DNA of 64,000 bases, from positions 186,001 to 250,000 of the forward strand of contig JAGQDJ010000061.1 of the NCBI GenBank assembly GCA_022885665.1, given 5' to 3'. Numbering within the stretch: position 1 is the stretch's first letter; every line of letters begins with the position of its first letter. A program made the position numbers and the translations under genes. Shown here one piece after another: positions 58,801-64,000 of this stretch. The notes beneath the pieces were generated by a model. That model made no database searches, was not told where the DNA came from, and was given only the letters and a program-made list of their open reading frames with translations. Origin of the DNA: Triops longicaudatus. Lineage: Eukaryota > Arthropoda > Branchiopoda > Notostraca > Triopsidae.

Positions 58801-61169
58801 GTTAAATGGCGCGATTTGCATGTCACCAAACAGCGGTACCACTTCTAGATTCTTTTTCGTACAAAAAAACGTGAATTTTAGTTATTTTTCCCATTTAAGT
58901 CCGTTATTTATAAATTTTTCGCATTTTTAAGGCACTTTTTTCAAATTTCACAACCTTATTTCATTATTAGAATTACTAAAGCGAAAGTTTATCCGAATTT
59001 TTAAATAAAAATTAATTTTATGAATTCTGAAAATAAAAAATAAACGTTTTAAATTACAAAGATGAATAAATCGATTTGTAACTAAATAATTAGCAGTTGG
59101 AAGTGACTAATTAAGGTAAATAACTAGATTGATTAAGGTAGTTAATGTAATTAGACATGTAACTAAGTAATTAACGTTTTGAAGTGACTAGTTAATGTAG
59201 GTAACTAGATTAATTAAGGTAAATAACTAGGTAAATTGAGGTAATTAAGATAAATAGACTTGTAACTAAGTAATTAGAACTTAAAATGACTAATTAAGAA
59301 AAAACTGGCAAATTAATTGACAACCAGACTAATTAAGGAGTTAAGGTAAAATGGACAGTGCTAACAGTTATAAATAACTAATTAAGGTTACTATAGGCGT
59401 TTTTTTAAATTAAAACGTAGGTAAAATTGACGATTTTACGCCTTAAAACGTTATTCAAGAGTGTCAAGAGTTATGTTTAGGCATTACTTTGAAGATACGG
59501 TCGATTTTATCGAGACGGATGCGTTTTTTCTGGTCGAGTTTGTTGATGTTGATTTGACAAGCTTCAGAATCCATGAGGAAAAGCCCGAATCCGAGCACTT
59601 TAACGAGCATGTGGCCTTCTTCCGGTAATAAATACTGTTTCGTTTCCAACATATGGACGGAAATGTTTAAAATGTCCGCCAGCAGCTCGTCGTAACTGTT
59701 TTAAGACACAAAAATCGTTGGTAAATACATTTAGATCAATAATTACACAATTATTTCCCAAAAAATGCATGAAAAATTCACAAAACTACACAATTACTTG
59801 TGTTAAAATAAAAATAACACACTAGCGAGTAATTTATCGCAACACTCGATCGCAAAAACCCACAAACAACGTTTATAAACAAAAAATACGGGCAAAAAGA
59901 CGTTAAAAGGTAAAAGAATGCAAATTGTCGACTTAGCTGACTTTCACGAGTTAAAAACACCTATTTTTAACAAAATTAGACTAATTCAGAATAAAAAACA
60001 AAGATTCTCAACAAAAATTACGTTTCCAACAGCAATTCCTTGCGTTGAGTGAGCCGAAGTTAGCATTTGAAAGATTTCCAGGATTTTTTTTAACGTACTT
60101 TGGAATTTTTTCGAGGTTTTCCTTCAAAGAATCGCGGATTTTGTTCTGTGTAGCGAGGAACATGGACAGATTTTGCGATTCTTGCAAGGCTTGTTGGTCT
60201 GTCATCACTTTCAAGAACTGGGCCGCCCTAAAAACACCAAAAGAATCCAAAATTGAAAATTAAAACTTAAAAATTAAATTGAAAACTAAAAATTAAAAAT
60301 AAATGCTTAAAAAAATTCCTTCAAGCTCTACTTTAAAAACGCACTAAAATTAATTACACAGCATAACAAAACCAGATTTTACCTTCGGTACGCCGAGTAA
60401 TCGTTTTTAACCGATGATTTCATGTTTTTAAGCTCGTCTAGTACCGCGAACATGTTGATAAACTTGCCCAATGTGATCAAATACGCTTCGGACACAAAAT
60501 CTTTGCGTTTTTCGGCATGAGATAAGCGTTTGACTTCCTCTGCGAACCTTTCGATCGCTTTTCGCTGCAAAATACAACGTTTTTTAGTTTCAATTTGAGA
60601 TTTTATATACAAGAGTTAAATAAAATTGAAAAAAAATTATTTTTACTTGGAAATACATGAAATTTAAGAGTTTGTTAACTTCAGGTGCGAGAACTTCAAC
60701 CGTTTTCTCGTAAATTTCGACCCTGTTGGGCTGTTCGTTGGATTTAGGCTGAGGAATGGCTCTTGAACAGCATCTCCAAGTGTATAACATCACAGCGTGC
60801 TCTTGTCCTTCTTGCAACATGTCGTTCTAGGGAATGCAAAAGTTTTTATTAAACGACTTCATTAATTTTTAAGCGATTTTAAGATCGTTTTAGCTAATTT
60901 TTATTTTAGTTTTTAAGGTTCACATATAGAATTTAGAAGGTTTCAGTGTTTTTTTTTACTAGACTAGCATGGACAGTGGCTTCTTCGATGTACTTAGCCA
61001 CACCGGTGACGAAGGCATTGCGATCTTCAAAATTTGTGTCGAAATTTGCGTGATAAACAACGGTGCAAGCTTGGGCTTCGATACATGGCTGTTGGTCAGG
61101 CAACGGCAGTTCGTCTAGTACTTCGACATTGGATAAAGCATCGGCCAGGGACACTTTTTCCGTAGCCAT
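49876..61169 (-). CDS. CYFIP: Cytoplasmic FMR1-interacting protein (Sra-1), WAVE complex subunit
   Basis: Sixteen exons (transcript order: 61,169-60,960; 60,826-60,647; 60,564-60,383; 60,227-60,099; 59,695-59,488; 58,851-58,456; 57,983-57,638; 57,375-57,122; 55,726-55,653; 55,445-55,043; 54,663-54,330; 52,807-52,412; 51,989-51,895; 51,376-51,138; 50,755-50,608; 50,130-49,876) join in phase to 1,282 residues, against 1,253 in human CYFIP1. Similarity runs end to end: LPLPDQQPCIEAQACTVVYH and NFEDRNAFVTG (N-terminus), [79 protein letters not shown], and EHVRCFQPPIH near the end. CYFIP and NAP1 form the backbone of the WAVE complex, which relays Rac1-GTP to Arp2/3 actin nucleation. Exon 9 is only 74 bases. 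About 35 residues follow the usual C-terminus and are rich in Gln, His and Pro. Introns 8 and 11 are the largest. The paralogue (CYFIP1 or CYFIP2) cannot be assigned. Confidence 0.97.
53260..54090 (+). repeat. CGCGTAACTCGAAAC array inside CYFIP intron 11
   Basis: At least a dozen copies of CGCGTAACTCGAAAC or its CGCGTAAGTCGAA variant occur, 35-75 bases apart. They often precede GCTACGCTGTAAGAAT-TAT or TGTAAAAACCGCGTTTTCTTGG. A longer period of about 311 bases is visible: units starting near 53,282, 53,592 and 53,905 share CACGCCGTAAGAATTGCATA. The same family occurs at 41,455-41,630. The orientation is antisense to CYFIP. Confidence 0.8.
56280..56630. promoter_or_regulatory. CpG-richer island with two CRE palindromes in CYFIP intron 8
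   Basis: Within the 1,395-base intron 8, about 56,290-56,400 is unusually rich in CpG (GCTGCCGTTCGCGGC, CCCGCGCGTC). Two perfect TGACGTCA cyclic-AMP response elements lie at 56,390-56,397 and 56,615-56,622. A duplicated CACTTATGGACC pair sits at about 56,633 and 56,654. The composition fits an intronic promoter or enhancer, but no transcript evidence exists here. Confidence 0.4.
59080..59300. repeat. Small tandem repeat in CYFIP intron 5
   Basis: TGTAACTAAGTAATTA recurs near 59,080, 59,159 and 59,261. Each copy is followed by a GTGACTAATTAAGG-like word, and AACTAGATTAATTAAGGTAA lies between. Units are 77-102 bases. There is no coding potential. Confidence 0.6.
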
Positions 61170-61468
61170 TATGTAATCTAGAAGAAAAGAAACGATTAAA
61201 ATGGAAGAAAATGAGAAAATTCACGGTCAACGCCTTTTGACGCTTTTTAGGCTATAAAACAGTTTTAAGGAGTTTTTATTCGTATTTACATACATAAGAT
61301 ATTTAGGGAAGCTTTATTGTTGTGGGTTATACCTTGTTTCTTGAAAATATACACTGGTAGATATAGAAATCACATTTAATTTGGGTAAATTTCGCGTTTT
61401 TTCAGATGTCAACAGAAAAGCGACGTTAACGTAACGCCACCTACTGCTCAAGCTTGAAGGCTGGCAAT
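61170..61468. promoter_or_regulatory. Divergent promoter region CYFIP / 61.47-kb exon
   Basis: About 300 bases separate the CYFIP start from an ATG on the opposite strand. A perfect TGACGTCA at 61,470-61,477 overlaps that ATG. No TATA box is obvious. A shared bidirectional promoter is inference from spacing. Confidence 0.4.
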
Positions 61469-61584
61469 ATGACGTCAGAGAAGGAGGGGGACAATGGTAT
61501 TAGTAGCAAGCCAAAAGCCGTGACTCGCCGTAATGCTACAGCAAGGAAGCAAGCGAACAGCAAAGAAGCCTTTCAAAAGCTTGT
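61469..61584 (+). CDS. Possible first coding exon of an unknown gene
   Basis: From ATG 61,469 the frame encodes MTSEKEGDNGISSKPKAV and a basic segment rich in Arg, Lys and Ala, then ends at a plausible donor (CTTGTG then GTAAAT). It looks like a real N-terminal exon: charged, not simple sequence, and divergent from CYFIP at promoter distance. The following intron would begin with the poly-T run. Joining it to the phosphatase exon at 62,744 does not keep phase, so it probably belongs to another gene, or an exon in between was missed. Confidence 0.4.
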
Positions 61585-61593
61585 GGTAAATGC

Positions 61594-61633
<40 letters not shown>
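61594..61633. repeat. Poly-T run (~40 bases)
   Basis: An uninterrupted T homopolymer of about 40 bases. It could be the A-tail of a minus-strand retroelement or retrocopy, but no retroelement body was recognised beside it. Its length is likely variable and error-prone in assembly. Confidence 0.9.
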
Positions 61634-61639
<6 letters not shown>

Positions 61640-61640
<1 letters not shown>

Positions 61641-62743
61641 TGCGGTAGCAACTATAACTAAAGCTACGTATATTATGCACCACCCCTTTTCTTCAACCGT
61701 ACTTAAAAAAAAAAAAGTTTTTGTCCAACAAAAGAACGCACTGACGCTCGTTTCTCAATGGAACACGAAAACAAAACTTTTTTTTTTTCAAAAACCGGAG
61801 ACGCGTAAGAAGGCCTTGAAAAGCCTAAGCAAGCCTTACAAAGCTTAAAAAGCCTAAGAATGTTACAATTTCAAAACGAAAGAAAACATGAGACGTCCGG
61901 TACGAGAAGGCTTGATGGAATCGTCAAAATAAACCGACGATAGTACTTTCCCAGTAGCGAAAATATACCCGATGTGAACCTAACACTATCCTGTCCGGGT
62001 GAACATCCAAGTCCCATCCATTACCATATAACACTAAACCTTCTAAGCCTTACAGAGACACACACTTCTTATTTCCGACAGCCCTGTGACAAACACACCG
62101 CAATTAAGACCTGTTAAGCAACAACCCGTTCATAAATTGTTAACGTTGTTTACACGAAATTAACAAGCAAATTTGTTCTATAATAGTGAAACTCATAAAA
62201 TTTATCAATTACATTACTACGTGTTTGTTAAAACGCAACCTTCTTAGTTTTGACGACAATGGAATCCTCAAGTCGAGACTTTGACCTGTTATACGTTAGT
62301 GTGATAGTTTAACTTTTTTTCCGGCAGCAGAAAACGAGATATCTGCACAAATGCCTTCATTGAGCCAAAGGGAACAAGCTTTCCTGTTCTGTTTTATGTT
62401 TTATTACCGTCGTTGTCCTAATAGTCTTAATCTATAAGTGAATAATTTAGCACTGTACTAGAGCCGTACTGAGTCTTGACCAAATTACGCCTCCCTAACG
62501 GCTAGAAAGTGCGAAATGCGCCATTAGACGATAAAGCCCTGGAAAGTGCCATAAGGCTCTACTTAGATTCCCCTTGTTCCTTTTTGTTCCTTTCCACGGC
62601 TTCGATAGATGACACTAGTGAACTTGTTAAAGACTTTACTGTACGAGCAAACATGGTATATTAAAAAAAATTCATATTCTGAATCAGGGTGTTATCTCAG
62701 TCTTTGGAAGAGAATCCGCTATTCGTTTGGCGATGGGTGAAAC
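61640..62743. other. Spacer without recognised gene
   Basis: No open frame of note, no repeat family of the left half and no RNA gene were recognised. It presumably contains the upstream region or an intron of the phosphatase gene that follows. Confidence 0.4.
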
Positions 62744-63123
62744 ATGAGTAAAGATACCAGGAAAGTAGCAAGTAATTTCGAGCAAGAAACGCCTTTGGGC
62801 TCTGTGTGTGAATACATTAAGAACAGGCCAATTGCAGCCAAAAAACTCAAGATACTGTTAGCTAACAATTGTGTTTTGCTCAATACCGAGTTTAGGGATG
62901 CCAACCCTTCAGTAAATGACTGCGGACCTGAGCTTGTTGCTATTAACGCCTCAAACAAAGCGAAGAACAGATACCGTGACATTTTGCCATGTGTGATGTT
63001 ATTAATATTTTTTCCTTCTATTTTTGTAGCTCGATAGTCGGTTTCATTGTAGTCGAGCATTCTCGCGTGAAACTGAACAAGGTTGAAGACGAGATTGACT
63101 ACATCAACGCTTCGTACATTCAT
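62744..63123 (+). CDS. Protein tyrosine phosphatase, 5' part (partial)
   Basis: Exon 62,744-62,990 joins exon 63,053-63,123 across a 62-base GT-AG intron, phase kept. The join reads KAKNRYRDILPFEHSRVKL followed by DEIDYINASYIH. This matches the NRYxDILPxDxSRVxL and DYINASYI motifs that open the catalytic domain of classical tyrosine phosphatases. The upstream residues (EFRD and a short helical leader) fit the start of such a domain, and a TGA precedes the ATG in frame. The next expected motif (ATQGP) and the HCSAGxGR active site are not seen before the window ends. A candidate exon 63,197-63,281 keeps phase but does not look like phosphatase. The gene either continues past the edge over a long intron or is truncated. 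The subfamily cannot be assigned. Confidence 0.7.
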
Positions 63124-63663
63124 GTATATCTAAGTACTTAAGGGACGGGACTGTGTGCAATTTTCTGCTCACTTTTTCACTTCACTTGCATTACAGAACT
63201 CTAGCCCAGAGTTATGCTCATCCGGGGAGCTAGTGTCCTGGCTACTAAATGACGTATTATACGCTCCAAGAAGCAAGTAAACACGATATGAGAAGACGCC
63301 TGTTTGTATGAATGCGACCATTTCCCGGCATGTGCTGCCATCTCTTGTCCAAAAAATTGTAAAGGAGAAAAAAAAATATAACTGTTATGATGTTGGAGGG
63401 ACACATGACTTATTTTTAATTCAATTAAAGTTACCTAGATTAGTGTGACTAACACTGAGCGAATAAAACACAACAGAACGTAATTGAATCTTCAAAATCA
63501 AACTTAACCTTTCATATATTAAATTTGAAATATTTAATGCAAGCTTTGAAAAAATGCATGTTCAGACAATGTATTTAGTATAACTTCAAGAACTAAAAGA
63601 CAGAAAAATATCGCGAATGCCGGAAATAGAGCTTCGGTAATTTTCTACTACGCACGGCCGAAG

Positions 63664-63718
63664 GCAGCCGAATACGACAATACATAGCAGGTGCAATGTC
63701 GGTCGTCTCGTAAAAGAA
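63664..63718 (+). repeat. Dispersed ~52-base repeat (second copy at 33,016-33,068)
   Basis: GCAGCCGAATACGACAATAC, then CAATGTCGGTCGTCTCG and TAAA, parallel GAGAGCCGAAAACGACGAAAC, then AAATGTCGGCCGTCTC and TTAAA at 33 kb. Identity looks close to 80 percent over about 52 bases, and flanks diverge at once. It lies in otherwise anonymous DNA downstream of the phosphatase exons. Confidence 0.5.
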
Positions 63719-64000
63719 ACAACTTGTACGCATTTTGTTCCATTAATGTGCCATTTTCGTACAACTTTCAAGTCGTCTAGCATCTTTAAATGCTACAGTG
63801 TACTGCGTCATCGAATATCTAAGGCATGCCACACAGTTTGGCGATAAGATCAGTCAACTTTTAGTGGGAGCAGGTCTGGTCACCGTAAAAAGCATTAATT
63901 AACCGCTTCAGAAAAGTATACTGTAAAAAAGGAGTACCAGTAAATGGCAATAAATACCACATAAAATTAAAATCGTAACCAATAATTGGTTCCCGCTACC

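Noticed and set aside
60094..60099. Donor GTTAAA at 60,094 as the end of CYFIP exon 4
   Set aside because: It would break the phase with exon 5. The GTACGT donor at 60,098 keeps phase and gives the expected residues at the join.
61594..61648. Poly-phenylalanine continuation of the 61.47-kb frame
   Set aside because: The phenylalanines are the poly-T homopolymer read through. A donor (GTAAAT) ends the plausible exon just before it.
63001..63029. First acceptor (TTTTTGTAG) for the second phosphatase exon
   Set aside because: It leads to an immediate in-frame TAG. The acceptor at 63,051-63,052 restores the conserved ILPFEHSRVKL motif.

Overview
The window is nuclear DNA of an intron-rich eukaryote, most likely an animal or a close unicellular relative. 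Every confident gene is split by GT-AG introns, mostly 60-1500 bases and AT-rich. The predicted proteins are close in length and sequence to their human counterparts, and a complete CYFIP/Sra-1 subunit of the WAVE actin regulator is present. No operons, Shine-Dalgarno sites or prokaryotic features were seen. The species cannot be named from the sequence alone.

Layout. About 1-31.9 kb is gene-poor. It holds no gene that I can name and is filled with several unrelated families of diverged tandem or inverted repeats. The clearest is a family with a conserved ~24-base core (GTGCTGTGTCAGGTTAGGG followed by TTTGT) repeated every ~115-145 bases in three clusters at 8.6-8.9, 18.4-18.8 and 19.95-20.9 kb. 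Others lie at 1.8-2.2, 5.3-5.7, 5.9-6.2, 17.0-17.75, 24.1-26.6, 27.3-27.5 and 28.8-29.1 kb, with a fold-back element of about 1 kb at 21.6-22.7 kb. A few coding-like stretches (4.8, 28.1-28.6 and 30.5-31.1 kb) are reported with low confidence.

From 31.96 kb to the right end the window is gene-dense. In order: PPIL1 (spliceosomal cyclophilin, +), an unrecognised protein with several CUE/UBA-like modules (+), ALG10 (ER glucosyltransferase, +), RPF1 (Brix-domain ribosome assembly factor, -), HSPBP1 (Hsp70 nucleotide exchange factor, -), RPL31 (ribosomal protein eL31, +), CYFIP (-, 16 exons over 11.3 kb), a possible first exon of an unknown gene (+), and the 5' part of a protein tyrosine phosphatase gene (+). 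Exon-intron structures for the seven complete genes were rebuilt by hand. All junctions are GT-AG and all reading phases close.

The genes do not form one pathway. They are housekeeping functions: splicing, N-glycosylation, 60S ribosome assembly and structure, Hsp70 cycling and actin control. ALG10/RPF1 and RPL31/CYFIP are convergent pairs. HSPBP1/RPL31 and CYFIP/the 61.47 kb exon are divergent pairs separated by about 300 bases, which suggests shared promoter regions. The CGCGTAACTCGAAAC repeat occurs both in a CYFIP intron and beside ALG10, so the gene-rich half also carries repeats.
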